DNA from: Kaistella sp.
GTDB taxonomy: Bacteria > Bacteroidota > Bacteroidia > Flavobacteriales > Weeksellaceae
Direction: 5' to 3'
Assembly: GCA_019459085.1 (NCBI GenBank)
Contig: JAIBEW010000026.1
Coordinates: 1-64,000 of the forward strand
DNA: 64,000 nt
Positions 51,735-60,749 of this stretch are shown here, piece by piece. Position numbers and translations under genes: made by a program. The notes beneath the pieces were generated by a model. It was not told the DNA's origin, ran no database searches, and worked only from the letters and a program-made list of their open reading frames with translations. Positions within the stretch are counted from its first letter, which is position 1; each line of letters opens with the position of its first letter.

Positions 51735-52304
51735 TTACCGGTCATTGGGATTCCAGTATTCTTCCTTTTCGCCGGTTATTTTTGAGACATATCTTGCCAA
51801 AACGAACAGGTAATCTGAAAGTCGGTTGAGATATTTTATGAGTTCAGGTCTCACTTCTTCGGTTTCATTCAGAAAAACCATACTCCGTTCCGCTCGTCTG
51901 CAGACGGTTCGGCAGATATGAAGCGAGGTTGCGGCTTTACCGCCACCCGGAAGAATAAAAAACTGCAAAGGTTCCAGATCTTTTTCAAAATCATCCATCC
52001 AATTCTCAAGCTCTTCGATTTCGATATCGGAAATCATGAGCGTTAACCGTGATTTTCCGTTGGCCAAAGTAAGTTTGTCAACGGGAGTCGCCGATTCTGA
52101 GCCTACGGTAAATAAATCAAACTGAATTTTTTTCAGCTGGCTCAGTACTTTTTCATCCGCGATTTCGCATTTTGCAAAACCGATAAAAGAGTTGAGTTCA
52201 TCGATGTTTCCGTACGATTCAACGCGTGCTGATGCTTTGGAAACCCGGGTTCCGCCATAAAGAGCAGTTTCGCCTTTGTCGCCGGTCTTGGTATAGATTT
52301 TCAT
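51735..52304 (-). CDS. Cob(I)yrinic acid a,c-diamide adenosyltransferase, PduO type
   Basis: A 189-residue PduO-type ATP:cob(I)alamin adenosyltransferase, which makes the coenzyme form of B12. The N-terminal TKTGDKGETALYGGTRVSK binds ATP, and RTVCRRAERSMVFLNE plus the NRLSDYLFVLARY end are family hallmarks. Length normal. Upstream and downstream genes on the minus strand are close (39 and 59 bp), suggesting one transcript. Confidence 0.92.
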   Translation of the reverse strand: MKIYTKTGDKGETALYGGTRVSKASARVESYGNIDELNSFIGFAKCEIADEKVLSQLKKIQFDLFTVGSESATPVDKLTLANGKSRLTLMISDIEIEELENWMDDFEKDLEPLQFFILPGGGKAATSLHICRTVCRRAERSMVFLNETEEVRPELIKYLNRLSDYLFVLARYVSKITGEKEEYWNPNDR

Positions 52305-52343
52305 GAATACTATTTAAAAAGAAGAAAAAAGGATAAGATTACC

Positions 52344-53066
52344 TTACTCAGTCCATTTTTTAGATTTTTTCATATAACGCACGCTTACATAGTACACCGC
52401 AAATACGAGAATGAACATGATGGCAAGCATATTTCTTAAATTATGATCGTCATGGGTGAAATGCGGATATTTAAAAAGCAGAATCAGGGCGATCCCGCAA
52501 AGCCACACAAACTGCGTGTTGTACTCTTTAATCAGCCATCTTTTCCAGTTAAAATCCATCGTAGAAAATGTTTTGCCGATTCCGGAAAGGTTCGGAAACC
52601 AACGGTGAACATTTTTCGTGTACTCATTAAATCCGTCGCCGAATTTCTGTCTGAGGAAATTTTCTTCCGCCAAAACAATACACTGATAAATAAACAGGAA
52701 AATCGGCATTACAATTCCGACAAAATAAAGTGAATTTGCTAAAATCCCGACGCCCAAAAGCATCAGGATATTCCCAACGTAAAGCGGATTCCGCACGTGG
52801 CTGAAAATTCCTTCCGTCACGAGGCCGTCTGCATACACTTTTTTGTCTTTTCCGCCTCTCACGATATACGCCAAACCAATGGTTCCGCCGCGGATGATCT
52901 GTCCGGTTACCGTTACAAAAAGCCCCAAAACAATAGGAATCCAGTAGAAATGACGGCCAAAAGTATCTTCACCGAAAAGTGGAGGAGAAGGCAGAAAAAG
53001 CAGCAGATAAAGGAGAATAAAAAGCTGATTTCTGTATTTAAAGAAAAAGTTACCGATCTGTATCAT
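52344..53066 (-). CDS. Membrane methyltransferase, ICMT/PEMT-like
   Basis: A 240-residue integral membrane protein of the isoprenylcysteine/phospholipid methyltransferase superfamily. The typical TEGIFSHVRNPLYVGNIL motif (about residues 86-103, RNPLY) is followed by AEENFLRQKFGDGFNEYTKNV, which matches the conserved SAM-binding/EE region. Five or so membrane segments. Substrate unknown. Its ATG overlaps the last base of the CmoA-type gene (53066), so the two are translationally coupled. Confidence 0.85.
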   Translation of the reverse strand: MIQIGNFFFKYRNQLFILLYLLLFLPSPPLFGEDTFGRHFYWIPIVLGLFVTVTGQIIRGGTIGLAYIVRGGKDKKVYADGLVTEGIFSHVRNPLYVGNILMLLGVGILANSLYFVGIVMPIFLFIYQCIVLAEENFLRQKFGDGFNEYTKNVHRWFPNLSGIGKTFSTMDFNWKRWLIKEYNTQFVWLCGIALILLFKYPHFTHDDHNLRNMLAIMFILVFAVYYVSVRYMKKSKKWTE

Positions 53067-53806
53067 TATATTTTTTTTGCGATGATTCCTGTGAAATTAT
53101 ACCATTTGAAAAACACTTCAGTCTCTTCGAAACCGGCTTCTTTCAGCATGTTTAAATTTTCGCTTAGTTTATAAGGGATTAAAACATTTTCCAGCGCCTC
53201 TCTTTTCTGCGAGATTTCGAGTTCACTGTAATTATTCCTTCTTTTGAATTCGTAATAATAATCGATGAAACTGCGGTTGAAAGATTTTTCTTCCGTCAGG
53301 ATTTTTTCAATTAAAATGAAAACACCGCCCTTATTCATGCCTTCATAAATTTTTCTCACAATTTCAAGCCTGTGAATCGGACGGATGAACTGCAGAACCA
53401 GCACCATCATTACTACCGATGCGTTTTCAACAGGTACTTCTTCGGTTAAATCTGCTACTTTTAAATCGATTTCGCGGTGCAGTTTAAAACGGTCGAGTTT
53501 TTCGCGGCATTTAATGATCATTTCTTCGGAATCATCAATCCCAACAAACTTTATATCCGGATCAACGGTTTTGTCCATTAAAATCATCGTGGTTCCTGTG
53601 GAACATCCCAAATCATAAACAAGTGAATCTTTTTTGGCAAAATCCTTCACCAGTTCGCTCGTCATGCGTTGCATTTCGTCGTAATAAGGAACCGACCGGC
53701 TTACCATATCATCAAAAACTCCCGCAACCTTATCATTAAATTCAAAATCATTCAGGTGGCTGAGTTTTTCACGGAAAACCTCGTCGTTTTTATCAGTTTT
53801 GGACAT
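53066..53806 (-). CDS. cmoA: CmoA-like SAM-dependent methyltransferase
   Basis: A 246-residue protein of the CmoA type. CmoA makes carboxy-SAM from SAM and prephenate for the cmo5U34 tRNA modification. Recognised by KVAGVFDDMVSRSVPYYDEMQ (family start), the SAM loop VYDLGCSTGTTMILMD and the ending block. The tRNA partner CmoB is not in the window; a membrane methyltransferase follows instead. So this could serve another pathway. Confidence 0.8.
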   Translation of the reverse strand: MSKTDKNDEVFREKLSHLNDFEFNDKVAGVFDDMVSRSVPYYDEMQRMTSELVKDFAKKDSLVYDLGCSTGTTMILMDKTVDPDIKFVGIDDSEEMIIKCREKLDRFKLHREIDLKVADLTEEVPVENASVVMMVLVLQFIRPIHRLEIVRKIYEGMNKGGVFILIEKILTEEKSFNRSFIDYYYEFKRRNNYSELEISQKREALENVLIPYKLSENLNMLKEAGFEETEVFFKWYNFTGIIAKKI

Positions 53807-53855
53807 GATTTAATTTTTTTCAAATATAAACATTTGATCACCATTTTATTGGATA

Positions 53856-54428
53856 TTATTTCTGAATTTCCACAAACTGGTACACCATACTGTTTTTAGG
53901 ACTTACAATGATGGTGCTTTTGTTGGGGAATCTTCTGAGCTGATAATATTCCATGGTTTTATCAGTTTTAAGATCCTGAAGAAAACCGGTTCCCAACATG
54001 CTTTCCGGCAAGAATTTCTCCACGAAACTTATTTTTTCGATGATGTTTTCGCCGCTTATTTTCTGTGCCGTTTTATCGGATTTTTCTTCCTGTGCTGTCG
54101 CCTGGCTTTCCAGGAAAGGAATCAGAACTTCCGGGTCGGCTTTGTATTTAAAGAAATAAGCAGGACTTCCGTTCGGGAACTGCAGTTTTTTGCCGGTGAA
54201 TTCGGTAACCATTGTCGCATCACCATTTGGGAACACTTCATCGAACGCTGCGTTTTCAGTTTTCGCAATGGAATTGATGGAATTGCTGATGGTCTCGTTC
54301 ACCGTTTCCTGCGCTTTCTGTTTGGCAGTTTCGGTGGTTTGGGTCACCACTTCACTGATTTTTTCTTCCATTTTGCTGCAGGAAGCGAGAAGAGCGGTGG
54401 TGCTGAATAATAGAATGTATTTTTTCAT
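53856..54428 (-). CDS. Lipoprotein of unknown function
   Basis: A 190-residue predicted lipoprotein. The signal ends in ALLASC (Cys17). A long Thr/Glu/Lys-rich helical linker (about residues 18-55) precedes a globular part without a recognisable family. The ATG at 54426-54428 lies 16 bp from the ABC transporter's stop. Possible shared transcript with that exporter. Confidence 0.7.
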   Translation of the reverse strand: MKKYILLFSTTALLASCSKMEEKISEVVTQTTETAKQKAQETVNETISNSINSIAKTENAAFDEVFPNGDATMVTEFTGKKLQFPNGSPAYFFKYKADPEVLIPFLESQATAQEEKSDKTAQKISGENIIEKISFVEKFLPESMLGTGFLQDLKTDKTMEYYQLRRFPNKSTIIVSPKNSMVYQFVEIQK

Positions 54429-54444
54429 TTTTTTTGATTTAAAG

Positions 54445-56253
54445 TTAATTTTCACGGTACGAACTCATGAGTTTGTCCAGATTCAGGCTTCTGGCGGAAG
54501 CATCAAAGATTTCGCGGTACATTCCATGCATCTGCATGAGTTCATCGTGCGTTCCATTTTCCACGACTTCCCCTTTTTTCATGACATAAATAGCATCACT
54601 GTCCAGAATTTGTGACAAAGAATGCGAAATAATGATCACGGTTCTGCCTTCTTTTATCGCGTCAAGCGAATTTTTAATCTGTTCAGTAGCAATGGCATCA
54701 AGACTTGCCGTAGGTTCATCAAGGAAAATAATGGGTGGATCTTTAAGAAATAAACGCGCAATCGCAATCCGCTGCTGCTGTCCGCCGGAAAGCTGTGTCG
54801 CATCATGCAGGTATTTTTCAGGCAAATCCAGAATCTGGTCATGAAGATAGGCTTTTTTTGCAGCAGTTTCAATTTCTTCGAAGGTCGCGTTCATGTCTCC
54901 ATACCGGATATTGTCTTCGATACTTCCCTGAAAAATGTGATTTTTTTGAAGTACCAAACCGATGTCATCGCGCAGAAAAGTATTTTCATACTCGTTAAGA
55001 TTGATGTCATCCAGAAGAATTTCTCCGGAATCAGGAAGATAAAATTTACAGAGCAGATTGATGACCGTTGATTTTCCGGCGCCGCTCAAACCTACCAAAG
55101 CCGTGGTTTTTCCGTTTTCGATGAGCATTGAAACATTGTTGAGAGCTTTTGTACCGTTTGGATACGAAAAATCAACATTTTTGAGTTCAAAAGTTCCTTT
55201 GATGTTTTTTTCAATCAGACTTCCGTTCGGTTCCGTTTCTTCGTCAGCATTTAAAATATCGAAATATCCTTCAGCATAAATAAAGGCATCGTTCATATCG
55301 TCGTAAATCCGGTGGAGCTGCCTGATCGGGGAGGAAACATTATTGAAAAGCATGATGTGAAGCATGATCGCGCCAATCGTCATTTGCTGGTCCAACACTA
55401 GATAAACTGTGAGTAAAATGATGAGCACCACACCAAACTGTTCGATGAAAGTTTTAAGTCCGTCATAAATAAAATTCGTTCTGCGCGTGAAAAGCTGGCT
55501 TCCCATGAGTTGCATCTGCAGATCGTACTGTTTTTTGCCTTCAAATTTCTCCCGCACGAAACTTTTGATGACCATAATCGAATTGATGAGGTTCAGAAGG
55601 CCCGAAGTTTTCTGTTCCCGCTGATTTCTCAGAGTCCGCCGAACTCCTGATAGTTTTTTTGCCTGCAAAGAACTCACGTAAAAATAAATAGGAACTACGA
55701 CTGTGGACACCAAACCGACATACACATTCTGCATATACATGATGACCAGCGCGATGAGGGCATTCGAAAAAAGCGGTAAAATATCGATGAAAAAGTTCTG
55801 GACGAGTTTCGTGAGACTTTCAATTCCGCGGTCAATGCGGATCTGCAGTTTGCCGGTTTCGTGGTTTTCATCATTAAAATACGCAATCCGGTAGCGCAGG
55901 ATTTTATCAATCGCTGACTGGGCCAGAACCGAACTCACGCTGATCCTGATCTTTTCGCCGTAAAATTTCTGCCCGAACTGAATGAAGATATTGGCGAGTT
56001 CTTTTCCCAGTAAAATGGCGGTGATAATGACCAGAACATGGATTCCTTCCGACATCGGATCGGGAAGCTGGGTGAGCACCGTTACTTCATCCACCGTATA
56101 TTTCAACACAAGCGGATTAACCTGCGCCGCAAGCGCGCCGAGAAAAGTGAGGAAAAGCGTGCCGTAAATCATTCGCCGGTAAGGCGTGATGAATGGCCGC
56201 AACTGCTTATAAATACTGATTAAATTGGAGGTACGCGTAAAAGCTTTCGGCAT
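54445..56253 (-). CDS. ABC exporter (permease and ATPase fused)
   Basis: A 602-residue MsbA-like half-transporter. Six-helix membrane domain (about residues 20-320) followed by an ATPase: Walker A GLSGAGKST, signature LSGGQQQRIAIARLFL, Walker B IIFLDEPTASLDA, H-loop IIISHSL. Homodimer. Substrate unknown: lipids, peptides or drugs are possible. A lipoprotein gene lies 16 bp downstream. Confidence 0.9.
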   Translation of the reverse strand: MPKAFTRTSNLISIYKQLRPFITPYRRMIYGTLFLTFLGALAAQVNPLVLKYTVDEVTVLTQLPDPMSEGIHVLVIITAILLGKELANIFIQFGQKFYGEKIRISVSSVLAQSAIDKILRYRIAYFNDENHETGKLQIRIDRGIESLTKLVQNFFIDILPLFSNALIALVIMYMQNVYVGLVSTVVVPIYFYVSSLQAKKLSGVRRTLRNQREQKTSGLLNLINSIMVIKSFVREKFEGKKQYDLQMQLMGSQLFTRRTNFIYDGLKTFIEQFGVVLIILLTVYLVLDQQMTIGAIMLHIMLFNNVSSPIRQLHRIYDDMNDAFIYAEGYFDILNADEETEPNGSLIEKNIKGTFELKNVDFSYPNGTKALNNVSMLIENGKTTALVGLSGAGKSTVINLLCKFYLPDSGEILLDDINLNEYENTFLRDDIGLVLQKNHIFQGSIEDNIRYGDMNATFEEIETAAKKAYLHDQILDLPEKYLHDATQLSGGQQQRIAIARLFLKDPPIIFLDEPTASLDAIATEQIKNSLDAIKEGRTVIIISHSLSQILDSDAIYVMKKGEVVENGTHDELMQMHGMYREIFDASARSLNLDKLMSSYREN

Positions 56254-56321
56254 TTTTCTGAGAATTGAAACGGTTTTTAATTTTCAATGCTGAATTTAAC
56301 AAAAATTCGACCAAAAACTTT

Positions 56322-57383
56322 TTAGGCTTCGTAATGATAGGTTGTTAAATAATGCAGTTCTGGCTTCGCGGCCACTTTCGAATCCGATTCTGCGAGTTCC
56401 GAAGGGTAAGTGGATGTGATTTCTTTTTTCTGAAAAAGAAAAGAATTGTTCGCGTTTTTATCCACCACATCATTGAAAATATGTTCGATTTCCGAATTGG
56501 CCAAAGAGGCAAAACTGATGTCTTCGAAACCGTACATAAGCCGCAGATTATCCAGTTTGGCGAAATTCTCATCCACAAAATGCTGAAACTGGTTTTTAGA
56601 ATCGAAATTTCCTGCCCAAATGTTGTACACATAAGACTTCTTTTTCGATTTGCTCAGAATATCCTGATAAACGAAGTTTTCTCCAAGATATGCTTCCCGA
56701 ACCTGTGGATCATTGGCGAGTTCGTGTGGAAGGCCTTCTTTAAGGATTTTCCCTTCGAACATAATATAGGTTTTGTGTGTAATGGCTAAAGTCTGCTGCA
56801 CGTTGTGATCGGTAATCAGAATCCCGATGTTTTTATCGACCAGACTTCTTACAATTTTTTGGATGTCTTCCACCGCAATCGGGTCAACGCCCGCAAAAGG
56901 CTCATCCAGTAAAATGAAGTTCGGGCTTGTCGCGAGACATCGTGCGATTTCCGTTCTCCGTCTTTCCCCGCCCGAAAGCAGGTCGCCACGGTTTTTGCGG
57001 ACGTGCTGCAGAGAAAATTCTTCAATCAGCTCATCGCATTTGATCTGCTGTTCGCGTTTTGAAAGATTCGTAAGCTGTAAAACGCCTAAAATATTGTCTT
57101 CTACCGAAAGTTTGCGAAACACGGAAGCTTCCTGAGCCAGATAACCGATTCCTTTCTGCGCACGTCGGTACATCGCATCGGTTGTAATTTCCTTGTTGTC
57201 GAGAAAAATTTTTCCTGAAGTGGGTTTTACCAACCCAACAATCATATAAAAGGAAGTGGTTTTTCCGGCACCGTTCGGCCCGAGAAGTCCGACAATTTCG
57301 CCCTGTGCAACTTCCACAGTAACTCCTTTTACCACTTTTTTTGGTCCGTATTCCTTGATTAAATTTTCTCCGCGTAAAATCAT
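56322..57383 (-). CDS. lptB: LPS export ABC ATPase LptB with C-terminal extension
   Basis: A 353-residue protein. Residues 1-240 are LptB, the ATPase powering lipopolysaccharide extraction from the inner membrane: Walker A GPNGAGKTT, signature LSGGERRRTEIARCL, Walker B ILLDEPFAGVDP and the H-loop ITDHNVQQ. LptB is normally about 240 residues; here about 110 more follow (SKKKSYVYNIWAGNFDSKNQ and on), ending in a His/Tyr-rich tail. The extension looks like a separate small domain, possibly Imm22-like. The ATG at 57381-57383 is the usual LptB start; the frame's longer upstream part does not resemble LptB. Confidence 0.88.
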   Translation of the reverse strand: MILRGENLIKEYGPKKVVKGVTVEVAQGEIVGLLGPNGAGKTTSFYMIVGLVKPTSGKIFLDNKEITTDAMYRRAQKGIGYLAQEASVFRKLSVEDNILGVLQLTNLSKREQQIKCDELIEEFSLQHVRKNRGDLLSGGERRRTEIARCLATSPNFILLDEPFAGVDPIAVEDIQKIVRSLVDKNIGILITDHNVQQTLAITHKTYIMFEGKILKEGLPHELANDPQVREAYLGENFVYQDILSKSKKKSYVYNIWAGNFDSKNQFQHFVDENFAKLDNLRLMYGFEDISFASLANSEIEHIFNDVVDKNANNSFLFQKKEITSTYPSELAESDSKVAAKPELHYLTTYHYEA

Positions 57384-57503
57384 GGCGCAAATATAATAAA
57401 TTTGAAGAAAGGCGGGGCCAAAGAATCCCTGCAGCAGGATGTAACAAAATATTACAGATTCAGACTCATTGGGCAAACTATCAATCATTTAAATTTCAAA
57501 AAA

Positions 57504-57806
57504 ATGGAAACTTACGGTTACAACAATCCAGGAAATCAGGGTCAGTATCAACAGAATTTCGAAAACAGGAATTACAGGTCCGAGAAAAAGCTCGCGGCAG
57601 GGCTTTTAGGGATTCTTCTTGGTGCTTTTGGTGCCAACAAATTTTATCTCGGCTACATCAACGAAGGAATCATTCAGATTGTGCTGAATATCTGTACCTG
57701 CGGTATTGCGACCGTAATTCCTTTTATTGAGGGAATTATTTACTTAACTATGAGTGATGAACAGTTTGACAGGACTTATGTTCAGAACAAAAAAGGCTGG
57801 TTCTGA
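57504..57806 (+). CDS. TM2 domain protein
   Basis: A 100-residue TM2 protein. A Gly/Asn/Gln-rich N-terminus precedes KKLAAGLLGILLGAFGANKFYLGYINEG, a TM2 hallmark, and a second hydrophobic segment with ICTCGIATVIPFIEGI. Two membrane helices, short loop between. Function unknown. The ATG at 57504 is the first one that keeps the TM2 start. Confidence 0.88.
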   Translation: METYGYNNPGNQGQYQQNFENRNYRSEKKLAAGLLGILLGAFGANKFYLGYINEGIIQIVLNICTCGIATVIPFIEGIIYLTMSDEQFDRTYVQNKKGWF

Positions 57807-57867
57807 TCCGGCTGCTGAAAGCCTGAACTTTCTGCCGGAATTTTATTAATTTTAATAAAAATTTGTC

Positions 57868-58596
57868 ATGGCAACCAACAAAGAACTTACCGAACTGCTG
57901 TCTTCAGAACTGGGCATTAACATCCAAAACAGAAGACCGCACGCCAATGAAATCTTCAAATGGCAGGATCTGGATTTGCTTCCGCATTCATCCACTGATA
58001 CTTTGCTTTGCGAAATCTTTGAATGGAACGGCAGAAACTGGCGCAGTACCGGAAATAATCTAATTGGATTTTTATTTTCAGGAGAAACCCTCGAAAGGAT
58101 AAAAAATCAGCTCATCAGCATTCCGAAAAACAATGCATTGATTCCTGATTTTGAATTTACGAAAAGCAATCTGCTGGAGTTTGGCGTCGGAATTCCGTCT
58201 TTATTCAATATTGGAATTAAAGGAAACATCAGCAATGCGAAAGATTTCTCGATTAAAGTAAACGGCGTTACAAAATCAAGAATCACCAATATTGATGCAC
58301 CCGGAATTGAAATCCTGAGAAATTTTTCAGCCTTTACGCTTTCAAAAACCAAGACTTACCGCAAAAATGTGAAGTTCAATTACCTGAGTACGGCGCTTTT
58401 CTATGCCGAAAGTGTTGAAATTCTGCTTGAAAAAGACGCAGCTACGAATTTGGAAGTCAGTTTTGGCACAGCAGGAGTCAACGTGGAAGCCATCGTGAAT
58501 TCCGCAACAAAAAAGAATTTCAAACTTACCTATTCAGGTAATCAGGCGCCATTTGCGGCAAAATTCACGAAAGGAAAGGATTTTGATATTTCCTGA
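57868..58596 (+). CDS. Uncharacterised soluble protein
   Basis: A 242-residue protein not recognised. No signal peptide, no membrane segment. The N-terminal half has FKWQDLDLLPHSSTDTLL and FEWNGRNWRSTGN, and the second half is beta-rich with repeated NGVTKSRITNIDAPG-type stretches. The ATG at 57868 begins with MATNKELTELLSSELG. A terminator follows. Confidence 0.6.
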   Translation: MATNKELTELLSSELGINIQNRRPHANEIFKWQDLDLLPHSSTDTLLCEIFEWNGRNWRSTGNNLIGFLFSGETLERIKNQLISIPKNNALIPDFEFTKSNLLEFGVGIPSLFNIGIKGNISNAKDFSIKVNGVTKSRITNIDAPGIEILRNFSAFTLSKTKTYRKNVKFNYLSTALFYAESVEILLEKDAATNLEVSFGTAGVNVEAIVNSATKKNFKLTYSGNQAPFAAKFTKGKDFDIS

Positions 58597-58601
58597 CACA
58601 A

Positions 58602-58632
58602 AAAGAGTCTGCAGGAAAGCAGACTCTTTTTT
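58602..58632. terminator. Bidirectional terminator before hemB
   Basis: AAAGAGTCTGC and GCAGACTCTTT with loop AGGAAA; T and A runs on the two sides serve both convergent genes. Confidence 0.85.
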
Positions 58633-58651
58633 CAGTAACATTTTTATAAAA

Positions 58652-59647
58652 TTATCTTTCATTCAGCAAAATTGCTGCTTCTTTTGCCGCGTAGGTGAAA
58701 ATGAGGTCGGCGCCGGCTCTTTTAATACAGGTTAAACTTTCAATAATGGCTTTGTCATTGTCGAGCCAGCCGTTTTGGGCAGCGGCTTTCAGCATGGCGT
58801 ATTCTCCGCTCACGTTATACACGGCAATCGGCAAATCAATGGCATCGCGGACTTTAGCTACAATGTCAAGATATGGCATTCCAGGTTTTATCATAATGAT
58901 GTCGGCACCTTCAGCTACATCTTTCAGTACTTCATCAATCGCTTCGCGGGAGTTGTGAAAATCCATCTGGTAGGTTTTTTTGTCTTTCGGAATTTCGGCT
59001 GAATCCACCGGTGCAGAATCGAGCGCACTTCTGAAAGGGCCGTAAAAAGAACTCGCATATTTTGCAGCGTAACTCAAAATTCCAACATCGGTAAAGCCGC
59101 TTTCTTCGAGACCGGTTCTGATGGCTGCGACTCTTCCGTCCATCATATCACTGGGCGCGACAATATCGGCGCCAGCTTCAGCGAGGGAAACCGACATTTG
59201 AACGAGTGCGTCATTGGTAGCGTCGTTATCAATTTTTCCGTTATTGATAATGCCGTCGTGTCCGTAAACCGAATAAGGATCCAAAGCGACGTCGGGCATA
59301 ATGACCATTCCCGGAACCGCATCTTTAATCGCTTTGATTGTATTCTGCATGAGACCGTTTTTGTTCCAGGCTTCTTTTCCGGTGTTGTCCTTCAGGTTTT
59401 CGGAAACTTTCATGTACAGGTTCACCGCTTTTACGCCGAGCGAATACAGTTCCTGACATTCTTTTACGGTTAAATCAAGCGTCCTGCGGAAAATTCCGGG
59501 CATGGAAGAGATGGGTTCCTGGATGTTGTTCCCTTCCATGACGAAAATCGGCATGACAAAATCGTTGGTGGTGAGAACAGTTTCCTGTACGAGGCTTCGG
59601 ATGGAAGCGTTGGTTCTTAATCTTCGGTTTCTAGAATATATGATCAT
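58652..59647 (-). CDS. hemB: Porphobilinogen synthase
   Basis: A 331-residue delta-aminolevulinic acid dehydratase, early heme pathway. The Schiff-base Lys is in DIIMIKPGMPYLD; YQMDFHNSREA and DVALDPYSVYGHDG are also seen. The latter lacks the Cys triplet of the zinc type, so this is the magnesium-type enzyme. A promoter box lies upstream. Confidence 0.95.
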   Translation of the reverse strand: MIIYSRNRRLRTNASIRSLVQETVLTTNDFVMPIFVMEGNNIQEPISSMPGIFRRTLDLTVKECQELYSLGVKAVNLYMKVSENLKDNTGKEAWNKNGLMQNTIKAIKDAVPGMVIMPDVALDPYSVYGHDGIINNGKIDNDATNDALVQMSVSLAEAGADIVAPSDMMDGRVAAIRTGLEESGFTDVGILSYAAKYASSFYGPFRSALDSAPVDSAEIPKDKKTYQMDFHNSREAIDEVLKDVAEGADIIMIKPGMPYLDIVAKVRDAIDLPIAVYNVSGEYAMLKAAAQNGWLDNDKAIIESLTCIKRAGADLIFTYAAKEAAILLNER

Positions 59648-59673
59648 TTGGAATGGTATTTGAAATAACCCTG

Positions 59674-59681
59674 CAAATTTA
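59674..59681 (-). promoter_or_regulatory. Promoter -7 box of hemB
   Basis: TAAATTTG on the minus strand matches TAnnTTTG, 26 nt before the hemB ATG. Confidence 0.5.
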
Positions 59682-59704
59682 AATATAGTTTTACATAAAA
59701 ACTA

Positions 59705-59734
59705 TTGCATATTAATTTGAATTTTCTATTTTTG
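59705..59734 (+). promoter_or_regulatory. Promoter of the small T9SS-sorted gene
   Basis: TTG (59705-59707), 19-base spacer, TATTTTTG (59727-59734). Good two-part match. Confidence 0.6.
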
Positions 59735-59766
59735 TGAGTAGAAAACTAAATATAAAGATATTATAA

Positions 59767-60123
59767 GTGAAAAAATTACTACTTTCTTTACTGTTTATCG
59801 GAAGTTTAACCGTTTTTTCGGAAAAAGTTTCCGCGCAGACTGTTTATAGAGAACCTGCCGCTGCCTCACAGAAATCTGATGACGGCGTTTTGGTGGCGTA
59901 TCCAAATCCTGCAAGGGACTTCATTATTGTTAAAGCAAAAGATTCTTCTGTAAAAATAAAATCTGTCACTTTTTATTCCATTCTGGGAATGCAGATGCTT
60001 CACGTGAATGTCAATATGAATTCGGGGGAAATCAATCTCGAAAAACTGAGACCGGGCAAGTATCTCATGCGATACATTATGACCGACAATACCCAGCGGA
60101 TCACGCAGATCATCAAACAATAA
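59767..60123 (+). CDS. Small secreted protein with type A T9SS sorting domain
   Basis: A 118-residue exported protein. Signal peptide (about residues 1-24, ending VSAQ), a short linker, then a type A T9SS C-terminal domain that fills nearly the whole mature protein (VAYPNPARDFIIVKA, SILGMQMLHV, LRPGKYLMRYIM). Almost nothing else is present, so it is a sorting domain with a small cargo. The start is a GTG at 59767. A terminator follows. Confidence 0.85.
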   Translation: MKKLLLSLLFIGSLTVFSEKVSAQTVYREPAAASQKSDDGVLVAYPNPARDFIIVKAKDSSVKIKSVTFYSILGMQMLHVNVNMNSGEINLEKLRPGKYLMRYIMTDNTQRITQIIKQ

Positions 60124-60150
60124 TCCTGAAGAATTTCAGGATTTTTTTTG
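60122..60150 (+). terminator. Intrinsic terminator
   Basis: AATCCTGAA (60122-60130) and TTCAGGATT (60135-60143), then T run. Confidence 0.8.
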
Positions 60151-60264
60151 TTCTTTAAAGTACTTAACTTCCATAAATTTTAAGAAAAATTTATCATTTT
60201 TTTAAGATGAACGCTCCATATTATGAGTAAATTTGATTCTTATTTAACATTAAATCATCCAACT

Positions 60265-60744
60265 ATGAAAAAAACATTCGCAATGGCTGCATTAACACTT
60301 GCAGTCGCCTTCGGATCTATCGCCTGTAAAAAGAAAGTTACTGATACCGAGTTACAAACTCAGGCCACGACAGTAGTGACTTCAAATCCAAATGCTTCAG
60401 TTGAAGTTAAAGACGGTACTGCTCATTTAAGCGGAACCTTTGCTGACGAAGCTTCCAGAGATAATATGATTGCTTCACTGAAAGCAATTCCCGGAATTAA
60501 AGAGGTTATGGATATGACCACAATCGCAGAGCCGGCACCGGTAGTCACCACATCGGCAGTTTATCCTGCAAATGTGCAGAAAGTTCAGGATGCCCTGAAA
60601 GATTTCCCTTCTGTAAAAGCTGAAGTCATCAATGGTGAATTAACTTTAACCGGAAACGTTTCTGCTGCACAGTCCCGACAGATTAAAATGTCAGTAGATG
60701 CGCTTCAGGTAGGAAAAGTAAACTATAATTACATTGTAAAATAA
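60265..60744 (+). CDS. BON domain lipoprotein
   Basis: A 159-residue predicted lipoprotein: signal with a lipobox-like GSIAC, then two BON domains (about residues 28-88: ELQTQATTVVTSNPNASVEV, DGTAHLSGTF; about 100-158: VQDALKDFPSVKAEVINGEL). BON domains bind phospholipid or associate with outer-membrane assembly in other bacteria. The ATG at 60265 is preferred; the frame's earlier start adds an unlikely 14 residues. Five bases separate it from the next gene. Confidence 0.85.
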   Translation: MKKTFAMAALTLAVAFGSIACKKKVTDTELQTQATTVVTSNPNASVEVKDGTAHLSGTFADEASRDNMIASLKAIPGIKEVMDMTTIAEPAPVVTTSAVYPANVQKVQDALKDFPSVKAEVINGELTLTGNVSAAQSRQIKMSVDALQVGKVNYNYIVK

Positions 60745-60749
60745 TTAAA

